A DNA stretch of 64,000 nt from Streptomyces sp. NRRL B-1347 (GTDB lineage: Bacteria; Actinomycetota; Actinomycetes; Streptomycetales; Streptomycetaceae), in assembly GCF_000720325.1 (NCBI RefSeq), contig NZ_JOJM01000013.1:62001-126000 (forward strand). Reading direction: 5' to 3'. Of the stretch, positions 8,603 to 16,717 are shown in pieces. Under the pieces are notes generated by a model. That model was not told the origin of the DNA. It searched no databases and saw only the letters and a program-made list of their open reading frames with translations. A program made the translations under genes and the position numbers. Position 1 is the first letter of the stretch. Every line of letters starts with the position of its first letter.

Positions 8603-9780
8603 CGGGCCAGGTCCTTCCAGGCGACGTCCTTGTCGGTGCGCGGTTCCGGCGGCAGGCCGAGGACGCGCTCGGCGACGATGTTCAGCAGGACCTCGCTCGT
8701 GCCGCCCTCGATGCTGTTGCCCTTGGCGCGCAGATAGCGGTAGCCCGCATCGCGCCCGAAGAAGTCGACCGCCTCGGGGCGCCGCATCGTCCAGTCGTCG
8801 TACAGCAGCCCTTCCTGGCCGAGGAGTTCGACCTCCAGGGCGCTGATGGCCTGGTTGAGGCGGGCGAAGCCGAGCTTCGTGCCGGAGCCCTCGGGGCCCG
8901 GCTGGCCCGCCACGAGCTGCTGGCGCAGGCGCTCGCCGGTGAGCCGGGCCACCTCGGCCTCCACCCAGAGGGTGAGCAGGCGCTGGTGCAGGTCGTGGGT
9001 GCGCAGCTCGGGGCGCTCGCGCCAGGTGCGCGCGAGGGGCTCGATCATGCCGCCCTCGCGCGGCAGGCGTGAGCCGCCGATGGACACGCGCTCGTTCATG
9101 AGCGTGGTCTGCGCGACCCGCCAGCCGTCGCCGACCTCGCCGATCCGGTGGCCGTCGGGGATGCGGACGCCGGTGAGGAAGACCTCGTTGAACTCGGCCT
9201 CGCCGGTGATCTGCCGCAGCGGCCGCACCTCGACGCCCGGGTCGGTCAGGTCGCAGACGAAGTACGTGATGCCGCGGTGCTTGGGCACGTCCGGGTCGGT
9301 GCGGGCGATGAGGATGGCCCAGCGAGCCAGGTGCGCGCTGGACGTCCACACCTTCTGCCCGGTCACCACCCAGGTGTCGCCCTCGCGCACCGCGCGGGTG
9401 CCGAGCGCCGCGAGGTCGGAGCCCGCGCCGGGCTCGCTGAACAGCTGGCACCACACCTCGTCGCCGACCCACAGGGGCCTGAGGAAGCGGCGCTTCTGCT
9501 CCTCGGTGCCGAAGCCGAGGATCGTCGGCGCGGCCATGCCGAGGCCGATGCCGATGCGGCGCGGGTCGTTGTCGGGGGCGCCCGCGGCCTCCAGTTCGGC
9601 GTCCACGACGGCCTGGAGGGTGCGGGGCGCGCCAAGCCCGCCGAGGCCCTCGGGGTAGTGCACCCAGGCGAGTCCGGCGTCGTAGCGGGCCTTCAGGAAG
9701 GCGCCTCGCTCCGTCGTTCCCGGCGGGTGCGCGGCAAGGAACTCCCTTGTGCGGCTGCGCAGTTCGGCGGCGTCGGTCAT
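8599..9780 (-). CDS. Acyl-CoA dehydrogenase family protein (subunit 2 of a pair)
   Basis: A 393-residue acyl-CoA dehydrogenase with 'EVWCQLFSEPGAGSDLAALGTRAVREGDTWVVTGQKVWTSSAHLARWAILIARTDP', a very typical FAD/acyl-CoA-binding centre, and a C-terminal 'GNSIEGGTSEVLLNIVAERVLGLP', the region that contacts FAD across the dimer. It oxidises an acyl-CoA at the alpha-beta bond and passes electrons to electron-transfer flavoprotein. Start is ATG at 9780, overlapping the stop of the upstream oxidoreductase as ATGA. Substrate is unknown; lack of a ligase or hydratase nearby gives no further clue. Confidence 0.9.
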   Translation of the reverse strand: MTDAAELRSRTREFLAAHPPGTTERGAFLKARYDAGLAWVHYPEGLGGLGAPRTLQAVVDAELEAAGAPDNDPRRIGIGLGMAAPTILGFGTEEQKRRFLRPLWVGDEVWCQLFSEPGAGSDLAALGTRAVREGDTWVVTGQKVWTSSAHLARWAILIARTDPDVPKHRGITYFVCDLTDPGVEVRPLRQITGEAEFNEVFLTGVRIPDGHRIGEVGDGWRVAQTTLMNERVSIGGSRLPREGGMIEPLARTWRERPELRTHDLHQRLLTLWVEAEVARLTGERLRQQLVAGQPGPEGSGTKLGFARLNQAISALEVELLGQEGLLYDDWTMRRPEAVDFFGRDAGYRYLRAKGNSIEGGTSEVLLNIVAERVLGLPPEPRTDKDVAWKDLAR

Positions 9781-10754
9781 GCGGCCGCTCCGTCCCCGAG
9801 CCCGGGCAGCACGACGACGCGCCCGGTGGTGGCCCCGTCGGCGACGCGCTGCACGGCCGCCGCCGCGCCGGCCAGTGGCACCCGTTCGCTCACCAGCGGC
9901 TTGACCGCGCCCGTGGCGGCGAGGGCGGTCAGCTGCTCGTGGCAGTCGAGGACGGCCCGCGGGTCCTTCGTGGCGTACAGGCCCCAGTGCAGGCCGACGA
10001 TCGAGTAGTTCTTCACCAGGGCGTGGTTGAGGGCGGGCGCCGGGATGGTGCCGCTCGCGAAGCCGACGACGAGGAGGCGGCCCTCGAAGGCCACGCACTT
10101 GGCGGACTGGGTGTACGCGGCGCCGCCCACGGGGTCGTAGACCACGTCGGCGCCGCGCCCGCCGGTGGCGTCCTTCACGGCCGCGACGACGTCGTCCGCG
10201 CGCCGGTCCACGACCGCGTCGCAGCCGAGTTCGCGGGCGACCGCGGCCTTCTCGGCGCCGCCGACGACACCGATGACGCGGGCGCCCGCGGCCTTGCCGA
10301 GCTGCACGGCCGCGCTGCCGACGCCGCCCGCGGCCGCGTGCACCAGGAGCGTCTCGCCGGCCTGGAGGCGGGCGCGCCGGTGCAGGCCGAACCAGCCCGT
10401 CTGGTAGCCGATGTGCAGCGCGGCGGCCTCGGCGTCGTCGAGCGCGTCCGGGGCGGGCAGCAGGGCGGCGGCGTCCGCGACGGCGTACTCGGCGAAGCCG
10501 CCGTACGGCAGCACGGGGTTGGCGATGACGCGCCGCCCGTCCGCCGTCTCGCCGCAGACCTCCACGCCGGGCGTGAACGGCAGCGGCGGGGTGATCTGGT
10601 ACTGGCCGCGGCACAGCAGCGCGTCCGGGAAGTTGACGTTCGCCGCGCGGACCCTGATCAGGACCTGGCCGTCGCCGGGCACCGGCGTCTCCACCTCTTC
10701 GAGCCGCATCACCTCGCCCGGCTCGCCGTTGCGGGGTACGTGCCATGCGTGCAT
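9777..10754 (-). CDS. MDR-family NADPH:quinone oxidoreductase-like protein
   Basis: A 325-residue medium-chain dehydrogenase/reductase without zinc ligands. ATG at 10754 is chosen over an upstream in-frame start because GGAGG lies 8-12 bp before it. N-terminal GroES-like domain includes 'VLIRVRAANVNFPDALLCRGQYQITPPLPFTPGVEVCG', typical of quinone oxidoreductases. The Rossmann domain carries 'LLVHAAAGGVGSAAVQLGKAAGARVIGV' for NADPH. It is the first gene of a three-gene operon with two acyl-CoA dehydrogenases, so it may reduce an enoyl or quinone product of the same pathway; that link is inference. Confidence 0.87.
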   Translation of the reverse strand: MHAWHVPRNGEPGEVMRLEEVETPVPGDGQVLIRVRAANVNFPDALLCRGQYQITPPLPFTPGVEVCGETADGRRVIANPVLPYGGFAEYAVADAAALLPAPDALDDAEAAALHIGYQTGWFGLHRRARLQAGETLLVHAAAGGVGSAAVQLGKAAGARVIGVVGGAEKAAVARELGCDAVVDRRADDVVAAVKDATGGRGADVVYDPVGGAAYTQSAKCVAFEGRLLVVGFASGTIPAPALNHALVKNYSIVGLHWGLYATKDPRAVLDCHEQLTALAATGAVKPLVSERVPLAGAAAAVQRVADGATTGRVVVLPGLGDGAAA

Positions 10755-10794
10755 GCGGGGCCTCCACGAGGGCGTCGGTGGACCGTGCCCCCGC

Positions 10795-10811
10795 ATACTA
10801 AGCGGTCGCTT
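10795..10811 (-). promoter_or_regulatory. Promoter -10 with TetR-like palindrome for the MDR/acyl-CoA dehydrogenase operon
   Basis: On the minus strand a TAGTAT -10-like box (10800-10795) overlaps the perfect dyad AAGCG-AC-CGCTT (10811-10800). It is 41-57 bp upstream of the ATG at 10754. Short AAGCG/CGCTT palindromes are typical of TetR-family repressors that control acyl-CoA dehydrogenase genes in actinobacteria (general knowledge). No tetR gene is next to it in this window, so the regulator would act from elsewhere. Confidence 0.45.
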
Positions 10812-10829
10812 GCCCCGAAGGGAACAGGG

Positions 10830-11456
10830 TCAGTCCTCCCCCTCCGACCGCTTCCTGGGCTTGGCCCGTACGTGCATGCGCTCGCCCTGCGGCCCGAACA
10901 GGCTCAGGAACTCGGCGGGGCCCTCGCCGGTGGAGCCGAACCAGTGCGGCACCCGGGTGTCGAACTCGGCCGCCTCCCCCGCGGTGAGCACCACGTCGTG
11001 CTCGCCGAGCACCAGGCGGAGGCGGCCGGACAGGACGTACAGCCACTCGTAGCCCTCGTGCGTCCGCGGGTCGGGTTCGGCCGTGCGCTGCGGCTCGATG
11101 ACCTTGTACGCCTGGAGTCCGCCGGGCTGCCGGGTCAGCGGCACCATCGTGCGGCCGTGCCGCACGATCGGCTTGGCGCGGACGCGGGGGTCGCCGACGG
11201 GCGGGGCGCCGACCAGCTCGTCGAGGGGCACCTGGTGGGCGCGGGCGATGGGCAGCAGCAGTTCCAGGCTCGGCTTGCGGCCGCCCGACTCCAGGCGGGA
11301 GAGGGTGCTGACGGAGATGCCGGTCGCGGCGGAGAGCCCGGCGAGCGTGGCGCCGCGCTCCTTGCGGATCTTGCGGAGACGGGGGCCGACGGCGGTGAGG
11401 ACCTGGTCCGTCGCGCCGTCGTCCCCCTCATGGGTGTGACTCTCTTCGCGTGCCAT
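10830..11456 (-). CDS. XRE-family transcriptional regulator with C-terminal cupin domain
   Basis: A 208-residue DNA-binding protein. Residues about 22-80 form the helix-turn-helix ('LRKIRKERGATLAGLSAATGISVSTLSRLESGGRKPSLELLLPIA'). Residues about 125-195 form a cupin barrel ('EWLYVLSGRLRLVLGEHDVVLTAGEAAEFDTRVPHWFGSTGEGPAEFLSLF'), which usually senses a small molecule. This HTH-cupin layout is common in regulators of amine, amino-acid or carbon utilisation. A good -35/-10 pair places the transcript start at or very near the ATG, so the mRNA is probably leaderless. Likely target is unknown; the nearby PIG-L and peptidase genes are candidates. Confidence 0.88.
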   Translation of the reverse strand: MAREESHTHEGDDGATDQVLTAVGPRLRKIRKERGATLAGLSAATGISVSTLSRLESGGRKPSLELLLPIARAHQVPLDELVGAPPVGDPRVRAKPIVRHGRTMVPLTRQPGGLQAYKVIEPQRTAEPDPRTHEGYEWLYVLSGRLRLVLGEHDVVLTAGEAAEFDTRVPHWFGSTGEGPAEFLSLFGPQGERMHVRAKPRKRSEGED

Positions 11457-11462
11457 GCGCCC

Positions 11463-11491
11463 ATTGCAGAATCGGCAACGCGCGGTGTCAA
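11463..11491 (-). promoter_or_regulatory. Sigma-70-type promoter giving a leaderless mRNA for the XRE-cupin gene
   Basis: On the minus strand, TTGACA (11491-11486), a 17-bp spacer and TGCAAT (11468-11463) stand directly before the ATG whose A is at 11456. Seven bases from the -10 to the start codon leave no room for a Shine-Dalgarno, so transcription would begin at the A of ATG. Confidence 0.6.
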
Positions 11492-11522
11492 ACCCGCAAC
11501 CACAGGACCCCGCGCGCGGACG

Positions 11523-12284
11523 TCAGCGGGCGAAGACCTGGAACGCCACCGCGGGGACGCCGCCGAAGCGCGGCGCGAGCTGCTCGGCGATGCCGCCGAG
11601 GAACGAGCGGCAGTACTTCTCCGGGTCCTCGGCGGTCAACGCCTCCAGGTAGGCGCGGTGTTCGAGCAGCGAGCGGACGGAGCGCTCCAGGCCGGGGCGC
11701 GCGTCCACGGCGTGCGTGGGCCGGTCGGTGCCGGCCACGGCGACCCAGCGCACCCCGTTCCACGGCTCCAGGCCCTGCTCGATCAGCTCGGGGAAGATCC
11801 AGCGGTTGCCCGCGTCGGCGGCCGCGTCCAGGGTGGCGCGGCCGACGGCGACGTGGTCCGGGGTGTTCCAGGCGACGCCGCCCCACGTGTCCTGGTGGTT
11901 GAGCGTGATGACAAGGTCGGGCCGGTGCTTGCGGATCGCGGCGGCGATGTCGCGGCGCAGCGCCGTGCCGTACTCGATCACGCCGTCCTTGTGGTCGAGG
12001 AACTCGACGGTGTCCACCCCGACGACGGCGGCGCTCGCGCGCTGCTCCCGCTCCCGCAGCGGCGCGGCTTCGGCGGGCGCGAGGGTGTCGATGCCCGCCT
12101 CGCCCCGGGTCGCGAGGAGGTAGGCCACCTCGCGCCCGGCGTCCGTCCAGGAGGCGATGGCGCCCGCGCAGCCGTACTCCAGGTCGTCGGGGTGGGCGAC
12201 GACGGCGAGGGCCCGCTGCCAGTCGTCGGGCATCGGGGCCAGCTGGTCGGGCGCGGTCGTCCCGGTGTTCTGCGGCTCGGTCAT
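11523..12284 (-). CDS. PIG-L family deacetylase (LmbE-like)
   Basis: A 253-residue protein with the zinc motif 'AVVAHPDDLEYGC' at residues 27-39 (His31, Asp33/Asp34) and a later 'NTPDHVAVGRATLDAA' supplying the third zinc His, as in MshB/Mca/BshB-type N-acetyl hydrolases. The fold would deacetylate an N-acetylglucosamine-like or mycothiol-conjugate substrate. It is close in size to LmbE-like proteins (230-300 residues). No mycothiol gene is adjacent, so it should not be called MshB or Mca. It lies between the XRE-cupin gene and a peptidase on the same strand. Confidence 0.87.
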   Translation of the reverse strand: MTEPQNTGTTAPDQLAPMPDDWQRALAVVAHPDDLEYGCAGAIASWTDAGREVAYLLATRGEAGIDTLAPAEAAPLREREQRASAAVVGVDTVEFLDHKDGVIEYGTALRRDIAAAIRKHRPDLVITLNHQDTWGGVAWNTPDHVAVGRATLDAAADAGNRWIFPELIEQGLEPWNGVRWVAVAGTDRPTHAVDARPGLERSVRSLLEHRAYLEALTAEDPEKYCRSFLGGIAEQLAPRFGGVPAVAFQVFAR

Positions 12285-12347
12285 GCGCGCAGCTTATCCA
12301 GCGTCAAATCCGGGCGCCCACCAGGCCGGACGTTGTCCCGCGCCCGG

Positions 12348-13649
12348 TCAGATCTCGCCCCGCACCAGGTCGAGCAGCCGGTCGAGGACCCGGTCACCGC
12401 CGGCGCGCAGCCCGTCGTGCTCGTACTCGTCGGTGACCCAGGTGCGCAGGCCGCCGATCGTGCGGGCGGTGCGCAAGGAGTCGGCCGTGTCGACGTAGAG
12501 GTCGTCGTGGTAGACGGCCGCGGCCACCGGCACCTCGTTCGCGGCGAGGCGCTCGGCGTCGTACAGCGGGGCCCAGTCGGCGCGTTCGGCGAGCAGCTCT
12601 GCGGTCTCGCGCAGCGGGCGGAGCGCCGGGTCGCAGTCGAACATCCAGCGCTGCACGGCCTCCCCGGTGAACAGGACCGGCTCGCCCCCGGCGAGGCTCT
12701 TGCCCGCGTCGAACGCGGGGAACTCGCCGCGCACCCGCTCGGCCGCCCACGCGGTGGGCCGCCCGCCCTGGGCGTAACAGGCCTCGTGCAGCAGGGCGTA
12801 CAGCGGGTGTCCCGCGTACGACAGGAGGGCCTGGGCCTGCTCCTGGAAGGCGTCCGACAGCTCGTGCCCGGTGGCGGTGCGCACGAAGGCGTCCTCGAGG
12901 AGGTAGTGCAGGCGGTGGCTGCCGTCGCCGGTGCCGAGCAGGATGCCCAGGGACTGGAAGGCCTCGGCGGTGAAGCGGTAGCCGCCGTTCAGGACCGGCT
13001 CGTGCTCGGCGGCGTACTCGGCGACGCGCCGGGCCCGCTCGGCGTCCTGCGGGTAACGCGCGTAGTGGGCGAGCGACTTGCGCTCCATGCGCGGGTAGGC
13101 GGCGCGGTAGACGTCGTCGGCGTGCCCGTCGAGCGTCGGGAGCCCGCCGGTGATCAGGGCGGCCTGAAGGCCCTCGGGCGCGGTGGACAGGTAGTGGGTG
13201 GCGCAGAAGCCGCCGAAGCTCTGGCCGAGGACGGTCCAGGGGGCGCCGCCGGTGACCTCGCGCCGGACCGCCTCGCAGTCGCGCACGATCGCGTCGGCGC
13301 GGAAGTGGCCCAGGTAGTCGGCCTGTTCGCGGGGGCCGCCGCGCAGCGGCAGGGTCTGGCGGTTGGCGGGCGTGGACGCGCCGGTGCCGCGCTGGTCGAG
13401 CAGCAGCACGCGGTAGTCGCGCAGGGCGCGGCCGAGCCAGGCCTGCTTGCCGCTGAAGCGGTGGGCCCCGAAGCCGGGGCCGCCCTGCAGGTACACCAGC
13501 CAGGGCAGCTCTGCGTCCTGCCGCGCCGCCGCCACGCACTCCCGCGCGAACAGCTCTATCCGCTCCCCCGCGGGGTCGTCGTGGTCGAGCGGGACACTGA
13601 ACCGGCGGTCGGTAAGCACGACTCCAGGCTGACGGTACGTGGGGCTCAA
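12348..13649 (-). CDS. Alpha/beta hydrolase, proline iminopeptidase-like (peptidase S33)
   Basis: A 433-residue cytoplasmic hydrolase. Oxyanion region 'LVYLQGGPGFGAHR' (residues 51-63), 'VLLLDQRGTGAST' (81-93) and nucleophile elbow 'GQSFGGFCATHYL' with Ser144 match the S33 proline iminopeptidase group, and a His is present near the C-terminus ('DEYEHDGLRAGGDRVLDRLL'). The protein is longer than most iminopeptidases (about 300-320 residues) but similar to the 430-residue actinobacterial type. It probably removes N-terminal proline or other residues from peptides. It has no signal peptide. Divergent from lutABC across a 160-bp gap. Confidence 0.85.
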   Translation of the reverse strand: MSPTYRQPGVVLTDRRFSVPLDHDDPAGERIELFARECVAAARQDAELPWLVYLQGGPGFGAHRFSGKQAWLGRALRDYRVLLLDQRGTGASTPANRQTLPLRGGPREQADYLGHFRADAIVRDCEAVRREVTGGAPWTVLGQSFGGFCATHYLSTAPEGLQAALITGGLPTLDGHADDVYRAAYPRMERKSLAHYARYPQDAERARRVAEYAAEHEPVLNGGYRFTAEAFQSLGILLGTGDGSHRLHYLLEDAFVRTATGHELSDAFQEQAQALLSYAGHPLYALLHEACYAQGGRPTAWAAERVRGEFPAFDAGKSLAGGEPVLFTGEAVQRWMFDCDPALRPLRETAELLAERADWAPLYDAERLAANEVPVAAAVYHDDLYVDTADSLRTARTIGGLRTWVTDEYEHDGLRAGGDRVLDRLLDLVRGEI

Positions 13650-13811
13650 GGCGTCTCCTCAACAGTGCGCGGAAGCGGAACCGTCCTAGTTGAGCACACC
13701 GCCCGCCGGGCCGACGCGGCCTTCCCGACCGTCCCCGGCACCGGGGCTCGTGCGTCGCCGTCCGCGCAAGTACGCTCGGGCCATCCGATGATCGACGAGG
13801 AGGAACGCACC

Positions 13812-14567
13812 ATGCGTGTCGCACTCTTCCTGACGTGTGTCAACGACACGCTCTACCCCGACACCGGCCGGGCCACCGTGAAACTCCTGACCAGGCTGGG
13901 CGTCGAGGTGGACTTCCCGCAGGCCCAGACCTGCTGCGGGCAGGCGCACTACAACACCGGCTACCGCCATCAGGCGGAGCCCCTCGCCCGGCACTTCTCC
14001 GATGTCTTCAAGGGGTACGAGGCGATCGTGACGCCGTCGGGATCGTGCGGGGCCATGGTGCGCGAGCTGTATCCGCGGCTCGGCGAGCGGGCCCGGGCCG
14101 AGGGCCGCGGCGGCGGCCTCGCGGCGGCCCTGGCGCCGGTGGTGCCCCGCACCTTCGAGCTGACCGAGTTCCTGGTGGACGTCCTCGGCGTCACGGACGT
14201 CGGCGCCTGGTACCCGCACAGGGTGACGTACCACCCGACGTGCCACGGCCTGCGCTCGCTCGGGCTCGGCCACCGGCCGGCGCGGCTGCTCGGCGCGGTC
14301 AAGGGGCTCGACCTCGTGGAGCTGCCGGGCGCCGAGGAGTGCTGCGGCTTCGGCGGCACCTTCGCCGTGAAGAACCCCGACGTGTCGGCGGCGATGGGCG
14401 CCGACAAGGTGCGCAGCGCGGAGTCGACCGGCGCCGACGTGCTGTGCGCGGCGGACAACTCCTGCCTGATGCACATCGGCGGCACGATGTCCCGGCTGCG
14501 GGTCGGCATGCGGCCCGTCCACCTCGCCGAGATCCTGGCGAGCACGGAAGAGGAGCCCCTGCCATGA
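13812..14567 (+). CDS. lutA: L-lactate dehydrogenase complex subunit LutA ((Fe-S)-binding protein)
   Basis: A 251-residue protein with two CCG domains: 'CCGQAHYNTGYRHQAEPLARHF' and 'EECCGFGGTFAVKNPDVSAAMG', plus 'TPSGSCGAMV'. These CCG repeats bind an iron-sulphur cluster or heterodisulfide-type centre in LutA/GlpC/GlcF proteins. Together with LutB and LutC it oxidises L-lactate to pyruvate with electron flow to the quinone pool. The ATG at 13812 is preceded by GAGGAGGAA; an in-frame ATG at 13788 is possible but has no Shine-Dalgarno. It overlaps lutB by ATGA. Confidence 0.92.
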   Translation: MRVALFLTCVNDTLYPDTGRATVKLLTRLGVEVDFPQAQTCCGQAHYNTGYRHQAEPLARHFSDVFKGYEAIVTPSGSCGAMVRELYPRLGERARAEGRGGGLAAALAPVVPRTFELTEFLVDVLGVTDVGAWYPHRVTYHPTCHGLRSLGLGHRPARLLGAVKGLDLVELPGAEECCGFGGTFAVKNPDVSAAMGADKVRSAESTGADVLCAADNSCLMHIGGTMSRLRVGMRPVHLAEILASTEEEPLP

Positions 14568-16039
14568 GCGGCACCTTCGTGGGCATGCCCGCGTTCCCCG
14601 CGGCGGCGCGCGCCGCCGTCGGCGACGCGACGCTGCGCGCCAACCTGCGGCACGCCACCCGCACCATCCGCGACAAGCGGGCCGGGGCCGTCGCCGAACT
14701 CGACGACTGGGCGCGCCTGCGCGAGGCGGGCAAGCACATCAAGGACCACACCCTTCGCCACCTGGACCGCTATCTGCTGCGCCTGGAGCGGGAGGTGACG
14801 GCGGCGGGCGGCACCGTGCACTGGGCCGCCGACGCGGCCGAGGCCAACCGGATCGTGACCCGGCTCGTCGAGGAGACCGGCGAGTCGGAGGTCGTCAAGG
14901 TCAAGTCGATGGCCACCCAGGAGATCGGCCTCAACGAGGCCCTGGAGGCGGCGGGCGTCCGCGCCTACGAGACCGACCTCGCCGAGCTGATCGTGCAGCT
15001 CGGCCGCGACCGGCCGTCGCACATCCTGGTGCCCGCCATCCACCGCAACCGCGGCGAGATCCGGGACATCTTCCGTACGGAGATGGGGCGTTGGGGCCGC
15101 CCCGCCCCGGACGGGCTCACCGACGAGCCCGCCGAGCTGGCCGAGGCGGCGCGCCTCCACCTGCGGGAGAAGTTCCTGCGCGCCAAGGTCGGGATCTCCG
15201 GCGCCAACTTCATGGTCGCCGAGACCGGCACGCTGGTCGTCGTCGAGTCCGAGGGCAACGGCCGCATGTGTCTGACGCTGCCGGAGACCCTGATCTCCGT
15301 CGTCGGCATCGAGAAGGTCGTGCCGACGTGGCGGGACCTGGAGGTGTTCCTGCAGACCCTGCCGCGCTCGTCGACGGCCGAGCGCATGAACCCGTACACG
15401 TCGACGTGGACCGGGACCTCGGACTCCGACGGGCCCCGCGCCTTCCATCTGGTGCTGCTCGACAACGGCCGCACCGACGCGCTCGCCGACGAGGTCGGCC
15501 GCCAGGCGCTGCGCTGCATCCGCTGTTCGGCCTGCCTCAACGTGTGCCCGGTGTACGAGCGGGCGGGCGGGCACGCCTACGGCTCGGTGTACCCGGGCCC
15601 CATCGGCGCGATCCTCAGCCCGCAGCTGCGGGGCACGGGGAGCGCGGTCGACGCGTCGCTGCCGTACGCGTCGTCGCTGTGCGGCGCCTGCTACGAGGTG
15701 TGCCCGGTGGCCATCGACATCCCGGAGGTCCTGGTGCACCTGCGGGAGCGGGTCGTCGAGGGCGGCGACGTGACCCGCCGCGGCGTGCGGGTGCGGCTGC
15801 GGCCCGCCAAGGGGCACGCGGCGGAGCGGGCGGCGATGCGAGCCGCGCGCTGGGTCCTCGGGCACCCCGGCGCCCTGCGCGCGGGCCAGCGCCTGGCCTC
15901 CCGCACCCGGGCCGCGCACCCCCGGGCGCTGCCGGGGCCCGGCCGGGCGTGGAGCGCCACGCGGGACCTGCCGCCGGTGCCCGCCGAGCCGTTCCGCGAC
16001 TGGTGGCGGCGTACGCACGGCGAAGGGAGCGGGGCGTGA
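14564..16039 (+). CDS. lutB: L-lactate dehydrogenase complex iron-sulfur subunit LutB
   Basis: A 491-residue protein. The N-terminal ~300 residues are the LUD domain ('KVKSMATQEIGLNEALEAAGVRAYETDLAELIVQL', 'GANFMVAETGTLVVVESEGNGRM'), followed by two 4Fe-4S motifs 'CIRCSACLNVCPVYERAGG' and 'CGACYEVCPVAIDIPE'. This order defines LutB. It overlaps lutA (ATGA) and lutC (GTGA), so the three subunits are translated in a coupled way. The C-terminal 100 residues are Arg/Ala-rich and less conserved. Confidence 0.94.
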   Translation: MSGTFVGMPAFPAAARAAVGDATLRANLRHATRTIRDKRAGAVAELDDWARLREAGKHIKDHTLRHLDRYLLRLEREVTAAGGTVHWAADAAEANRIVTRLVEETGESEVVKVKSMATQEIGLNEALEAAGVRAYETDLAELIVQLGRDRPSHILVPAIHRNRGEIRDIFRTEMGRWGRPAPDGLTDEPAELAEAARLHLREKFLRAKVGISGANFMVAETGTLVVVESEGNGRMCLTLPETLISVVGIEKVVPTWRDLEVFLQTLPRSSTAERMNPYTSTWTGTSDSDGPRAFHLVLLDNGRTDALADEVGRQALRCIRCSACLNVCPVYERAGGHAYGSVYPGPIGAILSPQLRGTGSAVDASLPYASSLCGACYEVCPVAIDIPEVLVHLRERVVEGGDVTRRGVRVRLRPAKGHAAERAAMRAARWVLGHPGALRAGQRLASRTRAAHPRALPGPGRAWSATRDLPPVPAEPFRDWWRRTHGEGSGA

Positions 16040-16695
16040 GCTCCAGGGACGTGGTCCTCGGCCGGATCAGGCGCGCGCTCGGTCCCGGGCCGGACGACGC
16101 GCGCGACCCGTACGCGGCGTACGGCGACGCCGTGCCCCGCGACTATCTGCGCGAGCACGGCGCGCGCACCGAGGCCGGGACCGTCGGCCTGCTGGCCGAG
16201 AACCTCGCCGACTACCGGGCCCTCGTGCACCGCACGGACGCGGCCGGCCTCGCGGAGCTGCTCGCCCGGCTGCTCGCCGCGCGGGGCGCGGGGTCGGTCC
16301 TGGTGCCGCCCGGCCTGCCGCCGTGGTGGCTGGAGGCCGCCGACGCGGTCCTCGTCGACGACCGCGCGGCGGACACCCCGCAGGATCTCGACCGCGTCGA
16401 CAGCGTCGTCACGGGCTGCGCGGTCGCGATCGCCGAGACCGGCACGCTCGTCCTCGACGGCTCCCCCGACCAGGGGCGCCGCCGGATCACGCTGGTCCCC
16501 GACCACCACGTCTGTGTCGTGCGCGTGCCCGGCCAGGTCGTCGCGTCGGTGCCGCTCGCCCTCGAACGGCTCGATCCGCGCCGCCCGCTCACCTGGATCT
16601 CCGGCCCCTCCGCGACCAGCGACATCGAGCTGGACCGGGTCGAGGGCGTGCACGGGCCGCGCACCCTTGAGGTGGTCCTTGTGAGCGGGATGTGA
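16036..16695 (+). CDS. lutC: L-lactate dehydrogenase complex subunit LutC (LUD domain)
   Basis: A 219-residue LUD-domain protein that starts at GTG 16036 inside the lutB stop (GTGA). Motifs 'AIAETGTLVLDGSPDQGRRRITLVPDHHVCVV' and 'ISGPSATSDIELDRVEGVHGPR' are the hallmarks of LutC. It is the third part of the lactate oxidation complex. No LutR-type GntR regulator is adjacent, so control of the operon is not evident here. Confidence 0.93.
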   Translation: MSSRDVVLGRIRRALGPGPDDARDPYAAYGDAVPRDYLREHGARTEAGTVGLLAENLADYRALVHRTDAAGLAELLARLLAARGAGSVLVPPGLPPWWLEAADAVLVDDRAADTPQDLDRVDSVVTGCAVAIAETGTLVLDGSPDQGRRRITLVPDHHVCVVRVPGQVVASVPLALERLDPRRPLTWISGPSATSDIELDRVEGVHGPRTLEVVLVSGM

Positions 16696-16705
16696 GCGGC
16701 GCGGT

Positions 16706-16711
16706 TAGCGT
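16706..16711 (+). promoter_or_regulatory. -10 box of a probable near-leaderless promoter for the betaine ABC ATPase
   Basis: TAGCGT at 16706-16711 is separated by six bases from the ATG at 16718, within 15 bp of the lutC stop. No strong -35 was seen. The spacing would put the transcript start on or next to the start codon. The G-rich GAGGGG between them could instead serve as a Shine-Dalgarno for read-through from lutC. Confidence 0.35.
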
Positions 16712-16717
16712 GAGGGG

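Noticed and set aside
11523-12284. Mycothiol gene mshB or mca
   Set aside because: The AHPDD motif only shows the PIG-L family; no mycothiol genes are adjacent.
13788-13811. In-frame ATG upstream of lutA (gives MIDEEERT)
   Set aside because: The GAGGAGGAA Shine-Dalgarno sits between it and ATG 13812, so the latter is the better start.
9747-14567. A 1606-codon plus-strand open frame
   Set aside because: Its 5' part runs antisense through the MDR, XRE, PIG-L and peptidase genes and is an effect of high GC; only the last 251 codons are a real gene, lutA.
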